A stretch of DNA of 64,000 nt, taken from positions 3,286,001 through 3,350,000 of the forward strand of contig NZ_AP022563.1 in the NCBI RefSeq assembly GCF_010726645.1, given 5' to 3'. This stretch comes from Mycolicibacterium duvalii. GTDB taxonomy: Bacteria; Actinomycetota; Actinomycetes; Mycobacteriales; Mycobacteriaceae. The notes under the pieces are model-generated. The model was not told the origin of the DNA and searched no databases. It saw only the letters and a program-made list of their open reading frames with translations. Positions 54,613 to 64,000 of the stretch are shown one piece after another (the first letter of the stretch is position 1; each line of letters begins with the position of its first letter). Both the position numbers and the translations under genes were made by a program.

Positions 54613-55997
54613 CCATCATCTCCGAAACTCCCGACACCGCGACCTCTGACCTCTCCGCCAAAGCCAACCGCCATCTGTGGGGGCATTTCGCCCGGCACGG
54701 CGCCGGCATCACCCCGCCGATCATCACCCGCGGCGAGGGCGTGCACATCTTCGACGACAAGGGCCGCCGCTACATCGACGGCCTGTCCGGGCTGTTCGTG
54801 GTCCAGGTCGGCCACGGCCGCAAAGAGCTCGCCGAGGCCGCCGCCAAGCAGGCCGAGCAGCTGGCGTTCTTCCCGCTGTGGTCCTACGCCACCCCCACCG
54901 CGATCGAGCTGGCGGAGCGCATCGCCGGTTACGCCCCCGGCGACCTGAACCGCGTCTTCTTCACCACCGGCGGCGGCGAAGCCGTCGAAAGCGCGTGGAA
55001 GCTGGCCAAGCAGTACTTCAAGCTGACCGGCAAGCCCGGCAAGCACAAGGTGGTGTCCCGCTCGATCGCCTACCACGGCACCCCGCAGGGCGCGCTGTCG
55101 ATCACCGGCATCCCGGCGTTCAAGGCCCCGTTCGAGCCGCTGGTGCCGGGCGGCTTCCGCGCCCCGAACACCAACTTCTACCGGGCGCCCGAGCCGTATG
55201 CGCACGACGAGAAGGCGTTCGGCGAGTACTGCGCCAACCGCATCGCCGAGGCCATCGAGTTCGAGGGCCCGGAGACGGTGTGCGCTGTCTTCTTGGAACC
55301 CGTGCAGAATGCCGGCGGCTGCTTCCCGCCGCCGCCGGGCTACTTCGAGCGGGTGCGGGAGATCTGCGACGAGTACGACGTGCTGCTGGTCTCCGACGAG
55401 GTGATCTGCGCCTACGGCCGCATCGGCTCGATGTTCGCGTGTGACGACTTCGGCTACGTGCCCGACATCATCACCTGCGCCAAGGGCCTGACCTCGGGTT
55501 ACTCCCCGATCGGTGCGATGATCGCCAGCGACCGGCTGTTCGAGCCGTTCAACGACGGCACCACGGTGTTCGGGCACGGCTACACGTTCGGCGGGCATCC
55601 GGTGTCGGCGGCGGTGGCGCTGGCCAACCTGGACATCTTCGAGCGGGAAGGCATCAACGACCACGTCAAGGAGAACGCCCCGGCGTTCCGGGCGACGCTG
55701 GAGAAGCTCTACGACCTGCCGATCGTCGGCGACGTACGCGGCGAGGGCTTCTTCTACGGCATCGAGTTGGTCAAGGACAAGGCCACCAAGGAGACGTTCA
55801 ACGACGAGGAGTCCGAGCGGCTGCTGCGTGGATTCCTGACCCCGGCGCTGTGGGAGGCCGGTCTGTACTGCCGCGCCGACGACCGCGGCGACCCAGTGGT
55901 GCAGCTGGCGCCGCCGTTGATCAGCGGGCAGGCCGAGTTCGACGCGATCTACGACGTGCTGCGCGCCGTGCTGACCGAGGCGTCCGCGCGGATGTGA
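54609..55997 (+). CDS. Class III aminotransferase (Rv3329-like)
   Basis: 462 residues, PLP-dependent, omega-amino acid/amine type. Motifs: RYIDGLSGLFVVQVGHGRKE, NRVFFTTGGGEAVESAWKLA (phosphate-binding GGGEAVE), SYHG-like SIAYHGTPQGALSITG, VLLVSDEVICAYGRIGSMFA (Asp pairing with PLP), and the Schiff-base Lys in ITCAKGLTSGYSPIGAMIAS. Probably transfers the terminal amino group of putrescine, cadaverine, beta-alanine or lysine-like substrates to pyruvate. ATG 54609 overlaps the lrp stop by four bases. The equivalent gene in M. tuberculosis, Rv3329, sits next to sigJ and dacB1. Confidence 0.9.
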   Translation: MTIISETPDTATSDLSAKANRHLWGHFARHGAGITPPIITRGEGVHIFDDKGRRYIDGLSGLFVVQVGHGRKELAEAAAKQAEQLAFFPLWSYATPTAIELAERIAGYAPGDLNRVFFTTGGGEAVESAWKLAKQYFKLTGKPGKHKVVSRSIAYHGTPQGALSITGIPAFKAPFEPLVPGGFRAPNTNFYRAPEPYAHDEKAFGEYCANRIAEAIEFEGPETVCAVFLEPVQNAGGCFPPPPGYFERVREICDEYDVLLVSDEVICAYGRIGSMFACDDFGYVPDIITCAKGLTSGYSPIGAMIASDRLFEPFNDGTTVFGHGYTFGGHPVSAAVALANLDIFEREGINDHVKENAPAFRATLEKLYDLPIVGDVRGEGFFYGIELVKDKATKETFNDEESERLLRGFLTPALWEAGLYCRADDRGDPVVQLAPPLISGQAEFDAIYDVLRAVLTEASARM

Positions 55998-56001
55998 TCC
56001 T

Positions 56002-57000
56002 GTGGGTAGGCCGCCGATCGATCCCGTCCGCTGGCAGGCGCCGCCCGTCGAGCCGCTGCCACCGGCGCCCGCCGCCGACCTCACCCTGGTGCCGATCCCC
56101 GGCGCCGAACCCGAGGACGTCCGCGTCGACGCCGACGGACGGCTGTGGGTCGGCGCCGCCGACGGCAGCATCGTGTGCCTGGACGCCGACGGCACCAACC
56201 CCCGGGTCGTCGCCAACACCGGCGGCCGGCCGCTGGGTCTGGCCTGCACCCGCGACGGCCGGCTGCTGGTGTGCGACAGCCCCCGCGGACTGCTGCGGCT
56301 GGACCCGTCGTCCGGGCAGTGCGAGACGCTGGTGCACCACATCGGCGGCCGGCGCCTGCAGTTCTGCTCCAACGCCGTCGAGATGCCCGACGGAACGGTG
56401 TATTTCACCGAATCGACGTCGGCGTTCACGATCGACGACTATCTGGGGGCCATCCTGGAGGCCCGCGGCCGCGGCGCCCTGCACCGCCGCGACCCCGACG
56501 GCGCGATCAGCACGCTGCTCGAGGGGCTGTACTTCGCCAACGGCGTGACCCCGACCGCCGACGGTTCGGCGCTGGTGTTCGCCGAGACGCAGGCTAGGCG
56601 GCTGTCCAAGTACTGGCTGACCGGACCCGATGCGGGCTCGGTGACGCCGCTGGCGGTGAACCTGCCCGCGATGCCCGACAACCTGTCCACCGGCGCCGAC
56701 GGCCGCATCTGGTGCGCGATGGTCACACCGGCCAATCCGCTGGCCGACCGCCTGGCCGGCGCACCGCCGCTGCTGCGCAGGCTGATCTGGCGGCTGCCGA
56801 GCCGTTTGCAGCCCAAACCGGAGAAGGTGGTCTGGGCGGTCGCGTTCGACCCCGACACCGGCGACGCGATCGCCGGCGTGCACACCACGCACCCACAGTT
56901 CTGGATGGCGACCAGCGCCCTCGAGCACGCCGGACGGCTGTGGCTGGGCAGTATCGGCGGCCCCTACCTGGGTTGGGTGGACCTGGCGGCTACCGGGTGA
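56002..57000 (+). CDS. SMP-30/gluconolactonase-like propeller protein
   Basis: 332 residues from GTG 56002, four bases after the aminotransferase stop. Six-blade propeller repeats: EDVRVDADGRLWVGAADGSI, PLGLACTRDGRLLVCDSPRG, SNAVEMPDGTVYFTESTSAF, ANGVTPTADGSALVFAETQA, PDNLSTGADGRIWCAMVTPA. The FAN-G-V and P-D-N motifs are the strictosidine-synthase/SMP-30 metal-site residues (Glu, Asn, Asp). It could be a lactonase. The N-terminus has no signal peptide but the segment LLRRLIWRLPSRLQ is hydrophobic and basic. Overlaps the small gene at 56990 on the other strand by 11 bases. Confidence 0.85.
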   Translation: MGRPPIDPVRWQAPPVEPLPPAPAADLTLVPIPGAEPEDVRVDADGRLWVGAADGSIVCLDADGTNPRVVANTGGRPLGLACTRDGRLLVCDSPRGLLRLDPSSGQCETLVHHIGGRRLQFCSNAVEMPDGTVYFTESTSAFTIDDYLGAILEARGRGALHRRDPDGAISTLLEGLYFANGVTPTADGSALVFAETQARRLSKYWLTGPDAGSVTPLAVNLPAMPDNLSTGADGRIWCAMVTPANPLADRLAGAPPLLRRLIWRLPSRLQPKPEKVVWAVAFDPDTGDAIAGVHTTHPQFWMATSALEHAGRLWLGSIGGPYLGWVDLAATG

Positions 57001-57160
57001 ACCGGTGCACGGTCGCCTCGCGCGAGCAGGCGTCCCCGGTCAGAGCCATCCGCGACGCATAGGCGGGGTGGCGTCGCATCGCTTCGTCGAAGCGCGCCCG
57101 GCGGCGGGCGGAGTGCGACTGCAAATCGATGACGGTGGCGCCAACCTGCGGTGTTGTCAT
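56990..57160 (-). CDS. Small conserved-looking protein, 56 residues
   Basis: Starts at ATG 57160 with a GGGAGG ribosome site nine bases upstream and ends at TAG 56990-56992. Sequence is basic and Ala/Arg-rich: TPQVGATVIDLQSHSARRRA, then RFDEAMRRHPAYASRMALTG, ending DACSREATVHRFTR. No membrane segment or signal peptide. No family recognised. The ribosome site, compact length and codon bias with high third-position GC argue for a real gene. It would be read on the same strand as the metallophosphoesterase, 137 bases downstream of that gene's stop. Confidence 0.55.
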   Translation of the reverse strand: MTTPQVGATVIDLQSHSARRRARFDEAMRRHPAYASRMALTGDACSREATVHRFTR

Positions 57161-57297
57161 GTCGTCGACCTCCCGAGAAGACCGGTGGATACCCGGCTGT
57201 GAACTCAGGATGCGGTCAACACCTGTGCGCAGCCGGCGGAATTGCCGTGAGCTTGCTAAGAAGTGCCCAAGCTCACACTGCGGCAAACCTGCCGAAC

Positions 57298-58449
57298 CTA
57301 CGGGCTGCGCAGCGTCAGCACGCTGATGTCCGGCGGCGCGCCGACGCGCAGCGGCGGACCCCAGAACCCGGCGCCGCGGGTGACGTAGAGCTGGGTGTCG
57401 CGCACCCTCGACAGCCCCGCCAGCGCGGGCTGGGCGAGGTCCACGGCGTAGTGGAACGGCCACATCTGGCCACCGTGGGTGTGCCCGGAGATCTGCAGGT
57501 CCACGCCGCGCTCAGCGGCCTCGCCGACCTGGACGGGCTGGTGGGCCAGCAGCACGGTCGGGCTGCCGCGCTGGATCCCGCGCAGCGCGCGGTCGAGGTC
57601 GGGGGGATCCGAGCGGGACTCGCCGGCCAGATCGTTGATGCCGACCAGGTCGAACCCGCCGGCGCCGCGGCGGATCCTGGTGTTTTCGTTGCGCAGCGGC
57701 TGCAGCCCGAGACGGTCGAGCTCGCGCAGCCATTCGTCGGTGTCCTCGACGAAGTACTCGTGGTTGCCGGTGATGAAGAAGGCGCCCTCGCGCGCCACCA
57801 GATCTTGCAGCGGCGCCGCGGCCGACCCGAGCTCGGCGACCGTGCCGTCCACGACGTCGCCGACCACCGCGACGAGATCGGGTTCGGTCTCGTTGATCAT
57901 CGCCACGATGCGCTCGGTGTGGGCCCGCCCCAACAGCGGTCCGAGGTGGATATCGGAGACCACCGCGATGCGGAACCCGTCGAACGCCGGGTCCAGGCGC
58001 GGCAGCCGCACCGGTACGCGCAGGATCTGCGGTGGGCCCAACGCGTTGGTCAGACCGGTACCGACCAGCCCGACGGTGGCCGCCCCGGCGGTGACCGCCG
58101 CGACCCGGGACAGGAAGATCCGGCGCTGCACCGATTCCGGTTCCTCGGAGCGCCGGCCCCTGCGCCACAGGGCACGCAGCAGACGGACGGGTTCGAGCGC
58201 CAGCAGCGTCAGGAACAGGTAGGCCACCACGCCGAACCACAGGTAGCCCGGCCAGGCCAGCCAGCGGAACCCGGTGACCCCGGCGGTCCGCGGCACCACC
58301 AACGCCGCGACCAGCAGCGCCAACAGGCCGACCAGAACCAGTGACGCCCACCGCCGCACCCGCCCCGGCCGGGTGGTGTCTTTGACCACGCGTTTCCACA
58401 CGTAGAGGTGCATGAGCCCGAGGACCGAGGCGAGGATCAGGAAGAACAT
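57298..58449 (-). CDS. Membrane-anchored metallophosphoesterase
   Basis: 383 residues. N-terminal about 130 residues hold four hydrophobic segments (FFLILASVLGLMHLYVWKRV, WASLVLVGLLALLVAALVVP, WPGYLWFGVVAYLFLTLLAL, VAAVTAGAATVGLVGTGL). The calcineurin-like domain follows: VVSDIHLGPLLGRAHTERIV, LVAVVGDVVDGTVAELGS, FFITGNHEYFVEDTDEWLR, and LQISGHTHGGQMWPFHYAVD, giving the D-x-H, G-D, G-N-H-E and G-H-x-H metal ligands. Topology suggests the catalytic domain is outside, hydrolysing phosphodiester substrates or lipids. Similar to YkuE-type proteins. ATG 58449; divergent from dacB1 across 109 bases. Confidence 0.9.
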   Translation of the reverse strand: MFFLILASVLGLMHLYVWKRVVKDTTRPGRVRRWASLVLVGLLALLVAALVVPRTAGVTGFRWLAWPGYLWFGVVAYLFLTLLALEPVRLLRALWRRGRRSEEPESVQRRIFLSRVAAVTAGAATVGLVGTGLTNALGPPQILRVPVRLPRLDPAFDGFRIAVVSDIHLGPLLGRAHTERIVAMINETEPDLVAVVGDVVDGTVAELGSAAAPLQDLVAREGAFFITGNHEYFVEDTDEWLRELDRLGLQPLRNENTRIRRGAGGFDLVGINDLAGESRSDPPDLDRALRGIQRGSPTVLLAHQPVQVGEAAERGVDLQISGHTHGGQMWPFHYAVDLAQPALAGLSRVRDTQLYVTRGAGFWGPPLRVGAPPDISVLTLRSP

Positions 58450-58558
58450 GAGTCAGGCCAGCCTATGCGCCGCCGGGAGCCGACAGCGGTGTCAGCTCGG
58501 TCAAGACGCCGCGTGGCTCCCGGGAAAAGGCAGTTTGATCGCCTAATCTGCGCACACG

Positions 58559-59788
58559 ATGGGCACTTTCCGGACGTTCGCGACACGAGCGGCGGCGCTG
58601 CTGACCGCCCCGATGACCGTCGCGCTGCTGACCGTCGCGCCGGTCGCCGGCGCCGACCCCGGCCTGCCCGCGGCCGACGCCTGCCTGTACCGGGAGACCA
58701 CGCCGCCGGCCGTCGACGCGTCCGAGGTGCCCAAGCCGGGCGAGGCTCCGCCGGCCCCGCTGCCGGTGCCGGCCACCCCGATGGGCGGTGACGCGCTGTC
58801 GAACTGCGGCGTGATCGTCGCGCCGGGCACCCCGCCGATCCCCGGCGACGTGTCCGCCGAAGCCTGGCTGGTCGCCGACATCGACAGCGGCGACGTCATC
58901 GCCGCCCGCGACCCGCACGGCCGCCACCGACCCGCCAGCGTCATCAAGGTGCTCACCGCGATGCAGGCCCTTCGCGACCTGCCGCTGCACAAGGTGGTGC
59001 CCGGCACTCCCGAGGACGCCGCGCAGGAAGGCACCAAGGTCGGCGTCGGCGAGGGTGGGTTCTACTCGATCAACGACCTGCTGCACGGTCTGCTGATGTA
59101 TTCCGGCAACGACGCCGCATTCGCGCTGGCCCGCCAGATGGGCGGCATGGAAGCCGCGCTGAACAAGATCAACGGCCTGGCCAACAAGCTCGGCGCCCGC
59201 GACACCCGGGTGGCCACCCCGTCGGGTCTGGACGGGCCGGGGATGAGCACCTCGGCCTACGACATCGGCCTGTTCTACCGGTACGCGTGGCACGATCCGA
59301 CGTTCTCCAGAATCGTTGCGACGCAGTCGTTCACCTTCCCCGGTCGCGGGGAGGGCACCTATCCGATCGAGAACGACAACCGCCTGCTGGCGAATTACCC
59401 GGGCGCGCTCGGCGGCAAGACCGGCTTCACCGACGACGCCGGGCAGACCTTCGTCGGCGCCGCCGAGCGTGACGGCCGGCGTCTGGTGGCCGTGTTGCTG
59501 CGCGGCACCCGCCAGCCCATCGCACCGTGGGAGCAGGCCGCACGGTTGCTCGACTACGGGTTCGCCGTGCCCCCCGGCACCAAGGTCGGCACGCTGGTCG
59601 ACCCTGACCCGTCGCTGGGCGGGATCGCCGAAGACACCGCGGCGGCCACGACGACGAAAGCCAATGCGGTGCTGTCGGACGTGGACGCCACGCCGGTGCG
59701 GGTGGGTGTCGGCGTGGTCGGCTCGGTCATCGTGTTCAGCCTGATCATGGGCGCTCGCGCGCTCAACCGCCGCCCTCAGCGCGGCTGA
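58559..59788 (+). CDS. dacB1: D-alanyl-D-alanine carboxypeptidase (penicillin-binding protein)
   Basis: 409 residues. Signal sequence [20 protein letters not shown] then VAGADPG; catalytic S-x-x-K in [23 protein letters not shown] in [20 protein letters not shown], and K-T-G in [21 protein letters not shown]-terminal helix [20 protein letters not shown] anchors the protein. Trims the terminal D-Ala of peptidoglycan pentapeptides, thereby limiting cross-linking. In M. tuberculosis dacB1 is Rv3330, directly after the aminotransferase gene. The 3' end overlaps the convergent YihY gene by 26 bases. Confidence 0.93.
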   Translation: MGTFRTFATRAAALLTAPMTVALLTVAPVAGADPGLPAADACLYRETTPPAVDASEVPKPGEAPPAPLPVPATPMGGDALSNCGVIVAPGTPPIPGDVSAEAWLVADIDSGDVIAARDPHGRHRPASVIKVLTAMQALRDLPLHKVVPGTPEDAAQEGTKVGVGEGGFYSINDLLHGLLMYSGNDAAFALARQMGGMEAALNKINGLANKLGARDTRVATPSGLDGPGMSTSAYDIGLFYRYAWHDPTFSRIVATQSFTFPGRGEGTYPIENDNRLLANYPGALGGKTGFTDDAGQTFVGAAERDGRRLVAVLLRGTRQPIAPWEQAARLLDYGFAVPPGTKVGTLVDPDPSLGGIAEDTAAATTTKANAVLSDVDATPVRVGVGVVGSVIVFSLIMGARALNRRPQRG

Positions 59789-60836
59789 CGTCGGGGCTCC
59801 GGCGGCGAGGCGAAAAGCTCAGCGCGCCAACGGCGCCGAGGAGCGCCGCCGCTGCGGCCTGCCACGGGTGCAGACCGGGGCGGGCGATGATGCGGTTGCG
59901 GATCACCGCCGGTCCGGGCGCCGCGACGACGTCCTCGCGCATGTTCTCGGGCATGGTGGCCGCCCACGCCGTGGCGAACAGGATCAATCGGGCGGTGATG
60001 TAGGCGAACACCATCAAACCGAGCACCGGGCCGAATGTCGCGCCCGCCGGGCCGGTCAGCACCGACCGCAGGTAGATCGCCGCCACCAGCTTGAAGATCT
60101 CGAAACCGACTGCGGCAAGCAGACCGGCGCGGACACTGCTGCGGAAGCTCACCGACTCCCGGGGCAGCCGTGCGATCAGGAAGGTGAACAGCAGCCACGA
60201 CACCAGCACCGACACCAGTAGCGACGCGACGCGCAGCACCAGCGTCAACCCGGGCGCGTCGGCAATGCCGAACCACTCCAGCACGTTGCGCATCACCGAC
60301 ATGTTGCCCAGCGCGGTCAGCGCCATCGTCAGCACGATCGCGACGAACACCGACAGCAGTGCGAGCAGGTCGGAGATCTTGGTGCGCAGGAAGCCGGGCA
60401 GTTCATCGCGGTACAGGCCCCACATCTGGCTGAGCGCCTCGCGCAGGTTGGCCATCCAGCCCAGCCCGGCCCATGCCGCCGCCGCCAGACCGATGAGCCC
60501 GACCGAGGTCCGGGAGTCGATCGCGGACTCCATCAGCTCGGTGAGCTGCTGGCCCATGTCGCCGCCGACCGATGACCGGATGCGGTCCTGGACGGTGGCC
60601 AGCAGCTCGGGCTGGTTGGCGAGCACGAAACCGCCGATCGCGAACCCGACCATCAGCAGCGGGAACAGCGCGAAGATGGTGAAGTAGGTGATGCCGGCGG
60701 CGTAGAAGTCGCCCTTGGAGTCCTTGTAGCGCTGCTGGGCCCGCATCACGTGGTCGAACCAGGGCATTCGCGCGCGGAGCCGGTCGACCAGCCCCGGCTT
60801 GTCGTCGGTGTCCGACGGTCGGTCCGGGGCGGTCAT
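59763..60836 (-). CDS. YihY/BrkB-family inner membrane protein
   Basis: 357 residues with five to six hydrophobic helices: [100 protein letters not shown]. Motif [14 protein letters not shown] is diagnostic for this family, once called ribonuclease BN by mistake. Function is unknown; transport or flippase-like activity has been proposed. ATG 60836. It follows trpS on the same strand by 21 bases. Counterpart Rv3335c sits beside trpS in M. tuberculosis. Confidence 0.88.
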   Translation of the reverse strand: MTAPDRPSDTDDKPGLVDRLRARMPWFDHVMRAQQRYKDSKGDFYAAGITYFTIFALFPLLMVGFAIGGFVLANQPELLATVQDRIRSSVGGDMGQQLTELMESAIDSRTSVGLIGLAAAAWAGLGWMANLREALSQMWGLYRDELPGFLRTKISDLLALLSVFVAIVLTMALTALGNMSVMRNVLEWFGIADAPGLTLVLRVASLLVSVLVSWLLFTFLIARLPRESVSFRSSVRAGLLAAVGFEIFKLVAAIYLRSVLTGPAGATFGPVLGLMVFAYITARLILFATAWAATMPENMREDVVAAPGPAVIRNRIIARPGLHPWQAAAAALLGAVGALSFSPRRRSPDVSRAEGGG

Positions 60837-60857
60837 GGCATCCCTCCTCGCTGGTGG

Positions 60858-61968
<1,111 letters not shown>

Positions 61969-61970
<2 letters not shown>

Positions 61971-62769
61971 ACTCGAACTCCACGGTCACCGGTGCGTGGT
62001 CCGACCAGCGCAGCGCGTACGCCGCGGGCCGCTCGGTGCCGGCCGACACCGCCCGCTGCGCGAGATCCGGGGTGACGAGGTGGTAGTCGATGCGCCAGCC
62101 GGCGTCGTTGTCGAAGGCCTTCCCGCGCCACGACCACCAGGCGTAGGGGCCGGCGACGTCGGGGTGCAGCCGGCGCACCACGTCGACCCAGCCGTCGGCC
62201 AGCAGATCGCTGACCCACTGGCGTTCCTCGGGCAGGAAGCCCGACTTCTTGACGTTGCCCTTCCAGTTCTTGATGTCGTTCTCGGTGTGGGCGATGTTCC
62301 AGTCGCCGCAGACGATCGCGTCCCGGCCGCCGACCCGCAGCTCGGCCATCCGGGCGGCCACCGCGGCCATGAATCGTTCCTTCTCCGCCTGCCGCTCGGT
62401 TTGCGCCTCGCCGGTCGGGACGTAGATGCTGGCCACGGTGACCCCCGCGGTGTCGACCTCCAGGTACCGCCCGTGGGCCTCGAATTCCTCGGCGCCGCAG
62501 CCGATGCGGATCGCGTCGAACGGCGTCCGGGACAACACGGCCACGCCGTTGCGGCCCTTCCGGTGTGGTCCGGCGGCGGCCAGCTGCCAGCCGTCGGCGA
62601 TCGCGGGGCCCAGCGCGTCGGCCAACTGGTCGTCGTCGGCGCGGGTCTCCTGCAGACAGATCACATCGGCGCGGGTCTGCTTGAGCCAGGCCAGCATGCC
62701 GAGGTTGTCGGTGGACCGTTGTTTGACGGCCGCCCGGACGCCGTTGACGTTGATGGTCGTGACGATCAC
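61969..62769 (-). CDS. xthA: Exodeoxyribonuclease III
   Basis: 266 residues of the Xth/APE1 endonuclease-exonuclease fold. Metal and catalytic residues: TTINVNGVRAAVKQRSTDNL (Asn), CLQETRADDDQL (Glu), IYVPTGEAQTERQAEK, DAIVCGDWNIAHTENDIKNW (Asp-x-Asn), and the terminal YALRWSDHAPVTVEFE (Ser-Asp-His). Repairs abasic sites and 3' blocked ends. ATG 62769. Divergent from the hydrolase gene at 62832. It ends inside palindromic repeat copy C. Confidence 0.92.
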
Positions 62770-62831
62770 GGCCCAGACCCTAGAACACCCGGTTCTTGCG
62801 GTACCGCCGGTATCACCTTACTGTCGGGCCC

Positions 62832-63659
62832 ATGAGCCTTCGCGCACCGATCCACCTCGGATCCGGGGAGCCTGTGTTGCTCCTGCACCCGTTCATGATG
62901 TCGCAGAACGTGTGGAAGGGCGTCGCGCCGCGGCTGGCCGACACGGGCCGCTACGAGGTGCTCGCCCCGACCATGCCCGGCCACAACGGCGGGGTGAAAG
63001 GCCGGTTCTTCCTGGACACCGCGGAGCTGGCCGACGACATGGAGCGCCGGATGGACGAGCTGGGCTGGGAGACCGCCCACATCGTCGGCAATTCGCTGGG
63101 CGGCTGGGTGGCCTTCGAGCTCGAGCGCCGGGGCCGGGCCCGCTCGCTGACGGCGATCGCCCCCGCCGGGGGCTGGCACCGGTGGTCGCTGCCCAAGTAC
63201 GAGATCGTGTTCAAGTTCCTGATGGGCGCCCCGGTGTGGATCACCGCCAAGGTGTTCGGCCCGCGCGCGGCGCGGCTGCCGGGGGCGCGCGTGCTGGCCA
63301 GCGTGCCGTGCAGCGCCACCCCGGACGGCATCAGCGACGACGACCTGCGCGACATCATCGACGACGTCACTCACTGCGCGGCCTACTACCAGCTGCTGAT
63401 CAAGGCGCTGCTGCTGCCCGGGCTGATGGAACTCGCCGACACCAACATCCCCACCCACATGGTGATCTGCGAAAAGGACCGGGTGCTGCCGCATCCCCGG
63501 TTCGTCAACCACTTCCGCAAGCACCTGCCCGGCACCACCCGCTACACCGAGCTCGACGCGGTCGGTCACATCCCGATGTTCGAGGCCCCCGAGCTGATCG
63601 CCGGGCTGATCCTCGACTTCCTCGACGACCAGGCCGACCCCAACAAGGCGATCGGCTGA
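62832..63659 (+). CDS. Alpha/beta-hydrolase
   Basis: 275 residues. Oxyanion turn HLGSGEPVLLLHPFMMSQNV WKG, nucleophile elbow AHIVGNSLGGWVAFELERRG (G-N-S-L-G-G), late Asp in MVICEKDRVLPHPRFVNHFR and catalytic His in ELDAVGHIPMFEAPELIAGL. Typical of esterases, lipases or C-C hydrolases; substrate unknown. ATG 62832; another at 62796 has a poor ribosome site. Rv3337 next to trpS in M. tuberculosis is a shortened relative, from memory. It precedes the SAM-IV riboswitch of metC by 60 bases. Confidence 0.85.
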   Translation: MSLRAPIHLGSGEPVLLLHPFMMSQNVWKGVAPRLADTGRYEVLAPTMPGHNGGVKGRFFLDTAELADDMERRMDELGWETAHIVGNSLGGWVAFELERRGRARSLTAIAPAGGWHRWSLPKYEIVFKFLMGAPVWITAKVFGPRAARLPGARVLASVPCSATPDGISDDDLRDIIDDVTHCAAYYQLLIKALLLPGLMELADTNIPTHMVICEKDRVLPHPRFVNHFRKHLPGTTRYTELDAVGHIPMFEAPELIAGLILDFLDDQADPNKAIG

Positions 63660-63719
63660 CGCACGTCGCGGGCAGGCCTGTTGGCACGATCGGTGCTGCC
63701 TGAGATAGAGTTCGATTCG

Positions 63720-64000
<281 letters not shown>

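Noticed and set aside
54567-56429. 620-codon open frame on the minus strand
   Set aside because: It is antisense to the aminotransferase and SMP-30 genes, which have clear family motifs; the translation is His/Gln/Arg-rich with no recognisable domain, as expected from high-GC shadow frames.

Overview
The window is GC-rich and comes from a mycobacterium, most likely an environmental, pigmented, rapidly growing species (Mycolicibacterium-like). The evidence is the gene content: FadE/FadD/SDR arrays, mycofactocin-type SDRs, Mce-associated proteins, a DUF1023 hydrolase with an LppA-like lipoprotein, and a SAM-IV riboswitch ahead of metC. From about 28.9 kb to the end the gene order follows, from memory, the M. 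tuberculosis Rv3311-Rv3340 backbone: Rv3311-like gene, add, deoA, cdd, sdhCDAB, sigJ, aminotransferase, dacB1, YihY-like protein, trpS, metC.

Region 1 (1-19.0 kb) is a catabolic island for CoA-activated, probably steroid- or isoprenoid-like or branched acids. It has a paired acyl-CoA dehydrogenase, five SDRs (two mycofactocin-type), a TesB thioesterase, a crotonase, a P450, an acyl-CoA ligase, a fused two-domain FadE, and a thiolase-fold/DUF35 pair resembling the Ltp2-type aldolase of steroid side-chain degradation. Several genes here are dead: a SAM methyltransferase (4.4-5.2 kb) and a stretch at 11.3-12.9 kb that is the wreck of an mce operon 3' end joined to a TetR fragment. Four copies of a TGACA-N6-TGTCA palindrome lie between the divergent operons at 17.2-18.0 kb; two sit on top of predicted promoters.

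Region 2 (19.0-28.9 kb) is a scrap zone followed by mixed genes. IS3-, IS21- and IS256-type fragments end in a ChaB gene that has lost its start. Then come a YdeI/OmdA-like protein, a DUF1023 hydrolase with a probable C-terminal frameshift, a lipoprotein, an acylating aldehyde dehydrogenase fused to a piece of cytochrome c oxidase subunit IV, a membrane protein, a FadD and an AraC regulator.

Region 3 (28.9-45.2 kb) holds nucleoside salvage (cdd-deoA-add), succinate dehydrogenase (sdhCDAB), and a carotenoid block: idi, a Rieske protein, a CrtU-like protein, crtB, crtI and crtE. The last five are overlapped or nearly overlapped. No lycopene cyclase is visible. A 49-bp palindrome occurs three times, always right after a stop codon, and two copies bracket idi. 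An AhpD-like gene and an ECF sigma factor (SigJ/ECF41 type) close the region.

Region 4 (45.4-64 kb) starts with a predicted secreted protein of about 2308 residues: cadherin-like repeats, three propeller-type repeat blocks and a C-terminal alpha/beta-hydrolase-like module encoded in markedly AT-richer DNA. It is followed by an aldehyde dehydrogenase, an Lrp regulator and a class III aminotransferase (amine or lysine catabolism), an SMP-30-like protein, a 56-residue small protein, a metallophosphoesterase, dacB1, a YihY protein, trpS, xthA, a hydrolase, a SAM-IV riboswitch and the start of metC.
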